From NCBI GenBank assembly GCA_964006375.1, contig OZ023266.1, forward strand, positions 156,619,792-156,683,791: a stretch of DNA of 64,000 nt, in the 5' to 3' direction. Below are positions 1 through 11,947 of this stretch, one piece after another. Below the pieces are notes generated by a model. It worked only from the letters and a program-made list of their open reading frames with translations, made no database searches and was not told the origin of the DNA. The first letter of the stretch is position 1, and each line of letters begins with the position of its first letter. A program made the translations under genes and the position numbers. The DNA comes from Tillus elongatus (taxonomy: Eukaryota; Arthropoda; Insecta; Coleoptera; Cleridae).

Positions 1-516
1 TTGTACGCATGTTGCTTCCACAGAGATTATCCCACGTGCTAAACATGCCACGTTAATGGAAAACTGAGTGATTGGCATTTCAAAAAAAAACTATAAAAAG
101 CTGACTACCATTTTTGCGTGGAGACTTTCTCTGCCCGGTACAAATCTGGCAATCAAATTTTGCACTAATTCTCATTAAGCTGGGGCTTTGAAATTAGCAG
201 CCGCGTATAACTTCGGCGACAATACTGTGCAATATGACGGACGCTCTAAGGCGAATTAGCTTTTTCACAAGCCCCTTGTCATATGTATCAAATGAAAGGG
301 CTTGACGAGTAAATACGTAAAACTATGTGATGTCATTGTTTTTTTTTAATTGTAGATCAAACCAGTTCAGCAACATGTATGCTATTCATGGTTGTTTTAT
401 CTGCCATGAGCTATTGTCTAATATAGGAAACAATATAAAATTATAACGATAAGATGCTATAGTTAGAAACATAAATTAAATTAAAAATAGTTTGGTTGAT
501 AAGTAAGTAACATTAT
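1..516. other. No gene seen; contains one copy of an unclassified dispersed repeat
   Basis: No coding region is supported here. Bases about 221-330 resemble bases about 2072-2205 in the same orientation. Both read like 'AATATGAxGGACGC', a ~20-base spacer, then 'CATATG..TATC(A/T)AATGAAAGGG(C/T)TTGACGA'. The similarity is clear but diverged. The rest of the stretch is AT-rich and featureless to me. Confidence 0.45.
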
Positions 517-528
517 ATTGGTACGCTT

Positions 529-1118
529 TTTTTTTGTTCCCTCAGGGCTCGTCCGCGGCCTTGCCGCCCCGATAGCACCGCAACCCTTGGTTGATTGTGC
601 ATACCCTTAGTCTTACTCCACCCATTCCAAAATCACTGTGCCTTCAACTAGTCTGCACAGCGATTGGTAGGGTGAAGTTTTATATTGCTCTGTCTCCGGT
701 CTAGAGTGACCATAGATCAGTTGTCTTTTCCGGTCCAGAGCTATACACTCACACAAGATGTGCTGGGCTGATTCCTCCCCCTCGCCGCAGAGTCTGCATG
801 CGAGGTCCCCTTCGAACCGCCCCATTTTATGCAGGTGTTTCTTGACGGCCATATGTCCCGTCAAGAGACCTGTTGTGTTTCTGAGCTGTCCTCTGCTAAG
901 GTTTAGCAGCTCCACAGCTCTCTTTGAACTGGGTCCGTCAATTATTGACTTCCCATGTCTGAGCCCTGGACAGTCCGCCCAGTACACCTTGTGTTGGTTT
1001 CTGACCCAGGACTTAATGGCTCCCCTGGCAGTGCTCTTTGACACGCCCAGAGCCGGTTCTGGTCCCATAAATGGTTCTGCTGACCCTCTCTTCGCGAGAC
1101 TGTCAGCTTCTTCATGAC
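529..1118 (-). mobile_element. 5'-truncated non-LTR retrotransposon with A-tail and target-site duplication
   Basis: On the minus strand this is the last part of a LINE open reading frame (613-1117), then a short 3' UTR with a GC-rich hairpin (GCGGCAAGGCCGC, about 545-600), then an A-tail seen as the T-run at 527-536. The insertion is bracketed by ATTGGTACGCTT (517-528) and ATTGGTAGGCTT (1119-1130), which differ at one base and are a convincing target-site duplication. The 3' terminal hairpin recurs in three tiny insertions elsewhere in the window (8264, 41722 and 60081). Confidence 0.75.
613..1117 (-). pseudogene. C-terminal fragment of LINE ORF2 (end of RNase H plus CCHC-like zinc motif)
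   Basis: The reading frame is open from the truncation point to the stop at 613. It begins with 'HEEADSLAKRGS', the usual last part of a LINE-encoded RNase H domain with its final Asp. It continues through 'LLTGHMAVKKHLHKMG' to a zinc motif, CRLCGEGEESAQHILCEC, close to the C terminus. That layout is typical of R1/I/LOA-type non-LTR elements. The endonuclease, the reverse transcriptase and most of RNase H are missing because the copy is 5'-truncated. The surviving frame has no stop or frameshift, so the insertion is fairly young. The clade assignment is inferred from motif order only. Confidence 0.75.
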
Positions 1119-1206
1119 ATTGGTAGGCTTACATTTGTATGTACACATCCATACTCACACACACTCCCATGCGCCCAAATACCCATACATATTTAAATTT
1201 TATTTT

Positions 1207-2045
1207 AACTCTGATCATGGACCATTAAACACATCTTGTGGAAGTCTTTTTCTTAGTCTTCTTTGTTGTAGTCTTGCACCAAGATTGTAATGTACTGCTC
1301 CAGGACATTCAGTTAACTTGTTCAGGAAGTTGATTGTACTTGTTTTTATGAAGTCACTGATCACTGCTATGTTTAATTCGCGATGTTTTTGAGTGTTTCT
1401 AATGGACCACGGTGCATCGGTGATGATTCGTAGCACTTTGTTCTGGAAGGTTTCTGCTATATTTATTGTTGAATTTGACGCTGTTCCCCATATTGGACAG
1501 CCATATGTGAGAACTGGTCTAAGAATACTTTTGTAGATGAGAGTTCCGCATTCAATCTTCAGTGATGATTTTCTGTTTATAATGGGGTACAGCATTTTTA
1601 GACGTCCCTAAGCTTGCTGAGTTCTGTCTTTGATATGATGCCTCCAGGTTAAGGTACGATCGTAATGTAGGCCTACATATTTGATGGATTCGTGTTTGTG
1701 ATTCCAAGGGATTGCTTTGTTATCTATTTGTAACGGTGGGGGATTTGGTCCTCTTAAGAGCGTAAAGATTTTAGCTTGCTTCTTTGATGAGTTTATAGTG
1801 ATTCCCCAGCTCTTGCACCATTTTGTAACTTTGTTTAAGGAATTTTGTAAAAGGTTCCTGCATTCGATTATGCTTTTGTGTTGTGTTGCTATCGCTGTAT
1901 CGTCCGCATACATCGCCAATAACGAGCCTTGTTCGCATGGTATGTCGCTTACATATAAATTATATAGTGTAGGTCCAAATATGGAACCTTGAGGTACTCC
2001 TGCGTGATATGCCTTAGTTGTGGAAAATTCAGCGATTATTCTTAC
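1207..2045 (-). pseudogene. Jockey-like non-LTR reverse transcriptase fragment
   Basis: Minus-strand coding remnant. It starts inside the reverse-transcriptase domain with AGVPQGSIFGPTLYNLYVSD, followed by the catalytic AMYADDTAIAT box. The thumb region follows ('IKYVGLHYDRTLTWRHHI') and then a jockey-type C-terminal segment ('RPVLTYGCPIWGTA', 'FQNKVLRIITDAPW'). The sequence keeps one frame throughout. It is broken by a single in-frame TAG near 1606, after 'TQQA'. The 5' part, with endonuclease and fingers, is absent. The family call rests on the YGCPIWG and FQNKxLR signatures common in jockey elements. It abuts the neighbouring LINE insertion at 1119-1130. Confidence 0.8.
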
Positions 2046-2071
2046 TGCAAATGTTCTATTTTATGGATGTC

Positions 2072-2205
2072 ATTGTAAACCAAATATGATGGACGCCACA
2101 AGATGGCCAATTGTTTTTTACAACCCCCTTCATATGAGTATCTAATGAAAGGGTTTGACGAATATAATGCGATTAGTTATGTAACGTCATGTATAGATAA
2201 TATTT
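2072..2205 (+). repeat. Unclassified dispersed repeat, second copy
   Basis: Direct-orientation relative of bases 221-330. Shared blocks are 'AATATGATGGACGCC', 'CATATGAGTATCTAATGAAA' and 'GGGTTTGACGA'. It lies immediately next to the 5' truncation of the jockey-like fragment. It could be the inner part of a long mariner inverted repeat, as similar 'ATGGCGGACGCC' phrases occur near 50.3 kb, but no terminus is visible. Confidence 0.4.
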
Positions 2206-3292
2206 TGTCAACGAAACTAAAAAGAGTTTAATAAAGTATACAAAAAAATTAAAAACACATCTGGTAGTACAGGTCTTTAAATACATTTTTAACCGATGAT
2301 CAACTTTTTATGAAAGCTTGTTACTATAGGGCACTTGTCATGTCAGGGTTATTCTATTCTCTGCACCCTCATGACGAAATAATTTAACAACGAAATAACT
2401 TAACGAAAGCCATACTTTTGATCTATGTACATGGTTGCACTTAATGCATCATGTCTTTGAATGTTTGACTCCAGCGATATACTTAAAAATATACTGTTAA
2501 TATTCTCATGGGTTTTTTCGTACATTTTATAAAAGCAGTTCTGTCTTTTGTTACTCGTTAATTTTTAAAATGAATGTGTTGTTTTTCTGCGAGAACTGTT
2601 ATAAAAATAAATCTATTATATGCGGTATCCATAATAATTAGTCCATTTATAGCTGTAGTAACACGATGTTTTGAAATAATTGTCCAGAACATTACCAAAC
2701 TCACTGAAACCTTATTAAAATATCTAATTCTCAGTCGTGTTTTCGAAACGCCTATTTTTATCCTTTGTAATTTACCGTAAAAGTTGACCAACTGAATTTA
2801 ACAACATTGTAATTTATGTTTATTAGCTTAAAAATTGCAAGATGTGGGTGGAATAGTTGAGTTGATTGAAACAGTGAAAAGTTTTAATATTGAATAAATT
2901 GCGAAATCGTCTCCTGCAACCGAGTTACTTGATTTAGAATGAGAGAAAACCAATCGAAAAGTGATAAATTAAAAACTTATTAAGGACATATAAAAAGACA
3001 AGACGGGTATTAACATCAATTTTTGGGTTGCGCATATTTTATTTATTCTCATTCTGCATTCAGTTGTTTTATTAAATAGTAGTAGTTTCCCAAGACTGCT
3101 TTATGTCTCTATTATGTCTCTTCTAATTGGGTTGGAATAACTTTGGAGAACTGGTCGATAGTCGAGTAATTTATTTAGGATTTAGTAATAAAAATTTGAT
3201 CGCAAAATAATTTTCTATTTGCTGGTAATTGACCTGTTTGCCAGCGACCTGGAAAACCGGTAAAAAAATTTGAAATACCCCCTTAAATGTCA

Positions 3293-3296
<4 letters not shown>
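2206..3296. other. Unassigned AT-rich DNA
   Basis: I see no coding sequence, element terminus or repeat in this stretch. The short reading frames here lack any family resemblance and have no support in codon pattern. Confidence 0.4.
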
Positions 3297-3378
<82 letters not shown>

Positions 3379-4030
3379 TTCACACCTATAACTAAAAAAA
3401 TAATGGACCGATTGTGATAAAACTCGGTGAGTACCTTCCTTTCGCAAGTGGCTTGGATAAGTTCGTAAGCCAGGAAAATCTACCTATGTTTTCCCGAAAA
3501 ATGTATGTTTTCTCTCGAAAAAAAAATTATATCTAATCATTATAGTAAGTTACCTACCAAAATTTAGCTCTGTAGGTTAAAGGACAAAAAACAGGCATTT
3601 AAAGAAAAATAAATTTGGGTTTTCCTCAAAACGTCAAAAGTCGCGATTTTTAACGTCAAAATTGGTAATATTTAGAAACTAACATGAGCTATGGAAGGAA
3701 AATGTCTCAAGAATAATGTTTTACAAAGCCTGAAGTCTTAGTTTCAATCGTCATTGTCCTTCATTTTACTAAAATATTCCCAGAAAATTCATTTCAAATA
3801 GGCCCTTTCTCTGATACTTTGGTAGTAGTGTTGGCTATAGGGTTTATCGCTTAATGGTATATCATTTTTGTCGAATTTTCGTAAAAAATCTTTAAAGCTC
3901 AATATATCCGTCATTATGCAAGATACGAAGAAAAATGTATACATTAATTATAGCTTGAGCTACATCTTAAAAAAGCATTTCTACAATTACAGGTTGGCCC
4001 ATAAGTCGGTGGTGTTTCAAATTTTCTTTT
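3297..4030 (+). mobile_element. HINE-like element, 5'-truncated: (TA)n plus 3' block
   Basis: (TA)n at about 3297-3371 is followed by the conserved 3' block. That block starts 'CACACCTATAACTAAAAAAA' and contains 'GTGAGTACCTTCCTTTCGCA' and 'AAACGTCAAAATTGGTAATA'. The 5' palindrome and the 3' hairpin are both missing. The copy runs directly into the next one at 4031. Confidence 0.6.
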
Positions 4031-4056
4031 TTAGTGAATTTTCTTTAAAAAATTCA

Positions 4057-4130
<74 letters not shown>

Positions 4131-5222
4131 TATATATCATACCGATAACTCAAAAAATAGTAGACCGATCTTGATCAAATTTGGTGAGTACCTTCCTTTT
4201 GCAAGTGGCTTGGATAAGTTCATTAGCCAGGTAAATCGGACCAGGTTTTCCCGGAAAATTTTGTGTTTCCTTTCTAAAAAAATCATATTTCCGGAAATAA
4301 CAAAGTGAGGGCAGCCAAATTTATTTATTATAATGAGGCATGTACCAAAATTTAGGTCCAAGTTTAAGGACAAAAAAGTTACGGGCAACTAAAGTAACCA
4401 ATTTTGGAGTTTTCCTGAAAACGTCAAACTTGCAATTTTAAAACGTCAAAATTGGTAATGTTTAGGCAAAACACGTGAAACAAATACGGATTGTGAAAAG
4501 AAATTGTTGCAAGAAGAGTCTTCTGCGAACCCCTAAGTTTCAGATTCAACCGTCATTGCCCTTCATTTTACTAAAATATTTACAAAAAATTCATTTTAAA
4601 TAAACCATTTCTCTGATGCTTTGGCTGTCGGTTTAGTTAAGTTAATGCTTTCGCTGTAGGTTTAGTGAAGTTTAATGGTTTAACGGTCTATAATTTTTAG
4701 CTAATTTTCGTAGAACAAATTCGTTACTGCATTTTAGCATTTTTTATCGAAATATGATGCATGTTTTGCAAGAAAAAATCTGGACGCAGTAAGTGCGTTT
4801 TGGTAGCAAATTTTCATCAAATCCTTTAAATTTCAATAACTCAATTTGCTATTATAGTAAGTTTTGTTGGTTAGGAAACCAACATTTAACTTTATTTTTG
4901 GAATGTTTTTGTATGAACGCAGCAAAGGCGTTTTGGTTGCGAATTTTCATTAAATGTTTTAAATTTCAATAACTCAATTCGATATTAACCTAAGGTTCAT
5001 TGGCTAGGAGACCAGTTTTCTCAGAAACATTTAAAGTTTATTTTCGGAAAATTTTTGTACATTTTCAAATAATTATTTTGATAAAATATGGTACATTATT
5101 CCTACTATATAGGTTATACCGGTAACCAAATTGATGCCTGCTCGCATTAGAGCGATATATTTCTAATTAAAAACATTTTTATGAAAATTCACTTCCTTAA
5201 CGCAGTTGCTGCGCCCAGAGTT
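4031..5222 (+). mobile_element. HINE-like element, full length with both ends
   Basis: It begins with the palindrome AGTGAATTTTCTTTAAAAAA TTCACT (4033-4059), which runs straight into (TA)n at 4060-4127. The 3' block follows, and the copy ends at 5180-5222 with 'ATGAAAATTCACTTCC' and a slightly mutated terminal hairpin (AACGCAGTTGCTGCGCC). The 5' GTGAATTTTC and 3' GAAAATTCAC are inverted copies of each other. This is the subterminal inverted repeat arrangement known for DINE-1/Helentron-associated elements. No protein is encoded. Confidence 0.65.
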
Positions 5223-5484
5223 TTTTTGTGTGTTTTAGTTCTGCGTCTTTAAGGTCAGTTAATAATGAAAGCTGTAATACTACAAACTTTTTTGCTGATT
5301 TTGTAATGGTTAGGTTATTAAGTTATAGGTAATTTAATTCTTCTTTAATCTTTTTGAGTTATTCGAGTAAAGCCATAAAAATTTCATGAAAATTTGTAAT
5401 TTTAAGTCGAGGAATTGGGGGAAATTGAAATTACTTTTAATGTGGTAATTCTATCATGTTTAACATCATTCAAATTTTTGATTT

Positions 5485-6057
<573 letters not shown>

Positions 6058-7097
6058 CTCTTTTTTTTTTAATATAGGCTTAAAATTGTCAAATATTTAC
6101 ATTATCAACATAATTGAGCAAGAGCAAACACTTGCTTCAAAAAGCCAGCATACCTCAGCCCACACGCATACATACAAGACGATGTTAACTGTCTTCACTG
6201 ATGTAACTCTTGGATTAATTTATTTAAACGACAAATTGTTGCACAAAGCATTATACCTGATCGCTCTCCCCGCCGAGCGGTTAATGGATATTAAGTTATA
6301 TGATACATCTTCACTCTCCTCAGGGTCGAGTGAAAGTTTTTCTAGATAAAGGCCGTGTTTTGTTATACATATTCATGTTTTTGACGTATAGTTTGAGCTT
6401 TTAGGTTTAAGATTATTTCGTGCGTGGATAATGAGCGTCCAGAAAATCAATAAAAGTTTATATTAGATAATTAAATACATTAATCAATTTCTTCATTAAA
6501 CCAGGTCTGTACAACAGAGTTTTTTATGACGTCTTTCATGTGAAATTGATTACAAAATAACTGTTTTCTTTTTGATGATTTATGTTATCAGTTGTATGAA
6601 GACTGTTTATGTTAAAGCTGTTCTGTACAGTTTCTGATGATTATACAGGTGTGCAAATAGTATTGCACCAAATGAGATTATGCAAAATGGTTTGACCTTA
6701 AGATTTGGGGTTAAATTATACATAATGGTCTCCAGACGTAACTCCAATGGACTTTTTCCTTTGGGTGAAAATTTTTTGTTTAGTGAGTACTTGCCGAATC
6801 ATGCTGAAAAAAACCATAAGGTTAGACTATGCTTTAATTCCGCAAAAACATTTGTAGAGTATGTCAGACGTCTTAATATTAATAAAAAAAAACAACAAAT
6901 CATAACAAACATATATATGGACCACATAACCAATTTTATGTTTCAATCTTAATATCTATGATATCTATAAAATCGAGTGCGCATTCATATAATTTTTTAT
7001 GAAAATCATCAAGATTATCACTTTTTTACTAACATACAAAAATGAATCTATTGATAAATTCTCAATCTATTTGAAAACTGTCGTATAATTTTGACGT
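6058..7097. other. Unassigned DNA
   Basis: No recognisable coding or repeat features. A short slightly GC-richer patch at about 6260-6330 shows nothing diagnostic. Confidence 0.4.
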
Positions 7098-7995
7098 TTC
7101 TAGTGAATTTTCTTTAAAAAAAATACTAATGAGGAGATCCCGACTTTTGAATTTTGAAAAAATTTCTTCAAATAAGCGATAATTAAGCTCACTAGAACAC
7201 ATATACGGGGTCAGTTCCAAAGCCAGGAAAATCGGCCCAGGTTTTCCCGGAAAATTTTGTGTCTTCTTTCTAAAAAAAATTATATCTCCGGAAATAACAA
7301 AGTAAGGACAACCAAATTTGGGACGCGCGTTTATATCGTTATAGCTAAAGCACGTACCAAAATTTTGCTCTGTAGGTTGGACAAAAAAGTTATAGGCATT
7401 TAAAGAAAAATAAATTGGAGTTTTCCTCAAAACGTCAAAGTCGCGATTTAAAACGTCAAAATTGGCAACATTTAGGCAAAGAACCCGAAACTAATACGGG
7501 CTATGGAAAGAAAATGTGTCAAGAAGAATGTTTTACAAACCCTGAAGTCTTAGCTTCATTTTACTAAAATATTTCCAGAAAATTCATTTCAAATAGACCC
7601 TTTCTCTGATGTTTTGGCAGTAGTCTTAGGTATAGAGTTTATCGTTTAATGGTATATAATTTTTGTGGAATTTTCGTAAAAAATCAATAAAGTTCAATAT
7701 ATCCGTTATTATACAAGATATGAAAAAAAATGTATACACTAATTGGACGGTGTCTTGAGCTACATTTTAAAAATATTTCTACAATCATAGGTTGGTCCAT
7801 AAGTCGTTTCTAAAAAAATTATATCTCCGGAAATAACAAAGTAAGGACAATCAAATTTGGTACGCGCGTTTATATCGTTATAGGTAAAGCACGTATCAAA
7901 ATTTAGCTCTGTAGGTTAAACAAAAAAGTGATAGGCATTTAAAGAAAAATAAATTGGAGTTTTCCTCAAAACGTCAAAGTCGCGATATAAAACGA
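7098..7995 (+). mobile_element. HINE-like element, microsatellite lost, internally rearranged
   Basis: The 5' palindrome (7100-7130) and 5' block are present, but the sequence jumps from 'GGGGTCAGTTCCAA' directly to 'AGCCAGGAAAATCGG' of the 3' block, so the (TA)n slot is deleted. The segment at about 7270-7450 is repeated at about 7808-7990 ('TATATCTCCGGAAATAACAA' in both). The 3' hairpin is missing. Confidence 0.6.
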
Positions 7996-8251
7996 ATAAT
8001 AGAAGACGAAAAAATAAGAAATAATTTTTATCCACGTAATAATCCATTAAATACTTGTTTGTTAATTTTGTAAGTCAACACTGAACTGAACAACGCCTTT
8101 ACTTGGATCAATGCAGGAGTTTATTTAAATAAATTTATAGAAAACAAAATAAATGAATAATAATAGTAATACATGGGCTAACATGTGCGGAGGTTTATAG
8201 CAGAGGCACATTTACTTGATTAATAAATTAATTAATAATTTTTCCAGTAGT
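7996..8251. other. Unassigned AT-rich spacer
   Basis: Only simple AT-rich sequence, with no feature I can support. Confidence 0.35.
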
Positions 8252-8327
8252 AGGGGTTGCTGAGTTGCGGTGCTATCGGGGCGGCAAGGTCGCGGACGAG
8301 CCCTGAGGGAAAAAAAGGGGTTGCTGA
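8252..8327 (+). mobile_element. Micro-retroposon: ~52 bp LINE 3' end with A-tail and perfect TSD
   Basis: The target-site duplication AGGGGTTGCTGA is perfect at 8252-8263 and 8316-8327. Between the copies lies 'GTTGCGGTGCTATCGGGGCG' running to 'GAGCCCTGAGGG', then an A-run. This is the same 3' terminal hairpin that ends the LINE at 529-1118, with one difference (AAGGTCGCGG). The insertion is an extreme 5' truncation on the plus strand. Confidence 0.85.
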
Positions 8328-8399
8328 AAAAACTACTAATGTTCTATAAAGAGGGTGGTATAAATTTGTTTTTGGGGTAACAAAAATCGTTTTGAACAG

Positions 8400-8410
8400 T
8401 ATTATTATTA

Positions 8411-8454
<44 letters not shown>

Positions 8455-8475
8455 GTTGTTGTTGTTGTTGTTTTG
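8400..8475. repeat. Compound (ATT)n/(GTT)n microsatellite
   Basis: About 13 ATT-type repeats followed by about 6 GTT repeats. Reading frames across it give poly-Asn, poly-Ile or poly-Val-type products and are not genes. Confidence 0.9.
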
Positions 8476-8827
8476 ATGCCTTATCTTCATCCATTGTTGA
8501 CTTGTAAAGCATAAAACAAGAGAAGGTGACAATAACCATTAAATATAAGTAAATAAAAACGTTTCTTACGCCCATAAATGATTGCTGAAAGCGAACACGA
8601 TTCTGGGACAGTAAAGTATTTTAATATGACATAAATACTCTTATATAGATGTATAAAAAGAATTATCATGGGACAGGTATTACTAACAACGAATTTCTCT
8701 TTCAAAACTGGTACCGCTTTTACAGTATTGTGATCAGTAGCTGGTTTTAATGTTTGGAAAACTGTTTCTTTATCGCTTTTTTACCGTCGTTAAAAGATTA
8801 ATGAAGTATCCTAAAATACGGCCAATT

Positions 8828-9352
<525 letters not shown>

Positions 9353-10081
9353 CTTTTTTAAAACTAAGTTGGCTGGTGAAAAAGTGCGAAAAATCTTTGA
9401 AATATAGTGGCACTGAGGTGTTACATTACTTTTCAAAGTTCTTGTGTTCCAAAAATGTCTTTAAACACCGCACCATCTATACTTTGCTTGTAAAACATTG
9501 CTCTTAAACGTCTTGAGTAAACCTACCGATGACCTCCATCATTTGTTTGTTTTGCAGAAAAAATACTTTTTATTGCTGCATTATGAAACCAGGGAGTTTC
9601 ACCATGTGTAAATAAGGGTAGCCAGGAGAAAAGAGTATATATTTCTCAAGAATGCTTTTGGTGACTTTACAAAATGGAATAATCTGGAGTTAAACATGTT
9701 ACGAAATAATCTTAAAACTTCCTTATGTTCTTGAATTAATTATCTAGAACGTCAACACGTTCTTTTATTTATCGAGTTTATCCAATTTATTAGTCATTAA
9801 TAATTTATAATGTGTGATTTCTTTCTTGCGAAACAACAATACGTTTTCATCCGCTGACGTATATTTCCTTGTTAGGTGTGATTTTTATAAACGTTTCGGT
9901 ATTTTCTGTTGACATTAACGATAAGTTTATCACATTTACAAAACCAGTAAGTGGTTTACTTACTCTTTGTTTTCATTCGACCATTTAAGTAAAGTGCCTT
10001 GTTACGCGTGGAAATAATTCACACCAGCTACAATGTCTTAAATTCACTTGATTTTTTCGTCTTTCTTTTTGTAGGAGATTC
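9353..10081. other. Unassigned DNA
   Basis: No gene or repeat recognised. A pyrimidine-rich run ending in TTTTTGTAG at about 10050-10073 looks like a 3' splice site, but there is no exon evidence after it. Confidence 0.35.
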
Positions 10082-11947
10082 ATGCCCAGTTTCACAAAGC
10101 TCGATGAAATATTTAATGGACGGTCAGTTAATCAAGGCTTTAGGTGACCAATCACAGACTATGATTTGGGTTTTTGCTATGACAACCAAAGATTTTGAAG
10201 CTGTGATTGGTCGTCTGAAACCTGGATTAACTACTTCTTCTTCAAGTGCCGTCTCCTCTTAGAAGGTTGCCTATCATCATGGCTATTCTCACTTTTGGTG
10301 CTGCAGCTCTGAACAACTCAACGGAACTACAGTTGTACCATTTTCTTAGATTATTTAGCATCTGCTTCTCTTTTCCTGTATCTTTCCCTGTATGATATTC
10401 TGCAACAATACATATTTCTCTCTTCTCATCACGTGGCCCAGATATTGCAGCTTCCTTATTTTAATTGTGTTCAATATTTATTTTTCTTTTCGCATTCTTC
10501 CCAGTACCTGCTCATTTGTTACCATGTCTACCCAACTTATCCTCAAGATCCTTCTATATGACCACATCTCAAATGCCCCCAGTCGATCACTTATATCTTT
10601 CTTTAGCGTCCATGATTCCATCCCATATAGCAACACCGAGAAAACGTAGCATCTCAATATTCTGACTCTAAGTTGTAAGTTAAGATCTCTACTGCACGCT
10701 TCTCATTCTGTTAAATATGGTTCTGGCTTGTCAAACTCTTGATTTAATTTCTTCAGCGTACTCATTATTTTCACTGACAGTTGTTCCCAGGTACCTGTAC
10801 TTACTGACTTTCTCTACTAGTTCTCCGTTGATCCATAGGTTTTCCTGTTGCAGAACTGATTTTGTAATGGTCATAAATTTGGTCTTTTTGATATTTAAGG
10901 TAAGTCCGCTCTCATCGCTACTCGTCACTACTTGATCTACCAAGCTCTGTAAATCTTCTATTGTTTCGGCAATGAGTATGGTGTCGTCTGCATATCGGAT
11001 ATTGTTAATGGGTATTCCATTGACCTTTACTCCTATTGTTAGTAGATAGTACACATCCTTGTCTTACACCACGTTGTATTTTTACTTCTTCTGAGAGTTC
11101 ATTGTCCACCTTAATATTAGCCGTCTGGCTGTAGTATAAATTATTTATTATTCTAATGTCTTTCATGTCTATATTTTTACTTTTAAGTAACTGAATGAGG
11201 TGGTTGTGGCGGACTCTATCAAATGCTTTGTTGTAGTCAAGGAAAACATCGGCTGATTGATGTCCATGCATCTTTGAGTCAACACATTGAAGGCAAACAA
11301 GGCTTCTCTTGTTCCCATTGCATTTCTGAAGCCAAATTGGGTTTCGCTAATATCTTGTTCTAATTTCCTAAAAATTCTCTGGTGTATTCTCTTTAGGAAT
11401 ATTTTGAGAGCATGACTCATTAGACTGATGGTTCGGTGGTCGCTACATTCTTTTGCATTAACCTTTTTTGGTAATGTAATGAAGGTCGATCTAAGCCATT
11501 CGCGGGAAATGATTCCTGTGTTGTATATTGTGTTAAATAGTTCCATCCATATGCCTATTTGACTTTCTGTGATTAGTTTAATTATTTCTGCTGGAATTTC
11601 GTCGGGTCCTGGAGCTTTATTAGACTTTGCCATTTTTACCGCGTGCATTACCTCTTCCTTTGTTATTGTTGGGCCCAAATCTCCTTCTGTGTCCTCTTCT
11701 ACCATTTCTTGTTGTCTGTCATCGTCGAATAGTTCCTTCCATCTTGCCAGCTTCCCTGCAGTGTCTGGGATTATTTTGCCATCTCTGTCTAGCAAAACAT
11801 TGCTTTGATTTTGCCTTTTTATATCAGCCACCTCCCTAATTTTTTTTATAGAGGTTAAGATCATCGTGTTTCATTGTCAAATCTTCTATCTCCGCACATT
11901 ATATAATATATATATAATATATAATCGAGCTTTGTGAAACTGGGCAT
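10082..11947. mobile_element. TIR element (MITE-like) split by a LINE insertion
   Basis: ATGCCCAGTTTCACAAAGCT (starting 10082) has its exact inverted copy ending at 11947, after (TA)-rich sequence. Next to the left terminus, 10126-10157 and 10200-10232 form an inner imperfect inverted repeat with GACCAATCACAG / CTGTGATTGGTC at its core. The stretch from about 10235 to about 11900 between the halves is a LINE on the minus strand, so the small TIR element was the older target. I could not define its target-site duplication. Confidence 0.55.
10235..11900 (-). pseudogene. Non-LTR retrotransposon reverse transcriptase, 5'-truncated and frameshifted
   Basis: Minus-strand decayed reverse transcriptase. 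In order it shows the early fingers region ('NKAPGPDEIPAEIIKL', 'WLRSTFITLPKK', 'ETQFGFRNAMGTREALFAF'), then DYNKAFDRVRH, then RGVRQGCVLS. An internal deletion removes the usual PLLFNLY segment. The catalytic box RYADDTILIAE follows, then 'LNIKKTKFMTI' and 'VSKYRYLGTTV'. Downstream toward 10260 come a C-terminal segment with 'LYGMESWTLKK' and 'EMWSYRRILRISW', and 'LQYLGHVMRREKY'. At least one frameshift (about 11240) and the deletion (about 11050) break it. The 3' end is a GAAGAAGAAG-type tail rather than poly(A). The clade is uncertain. Confidence 0.8.

Noticed and set aside
8344..8532. Open frame with a poly-Asn run
   Set aside because: Translation of the (ATT)n microsatellite; no other content.
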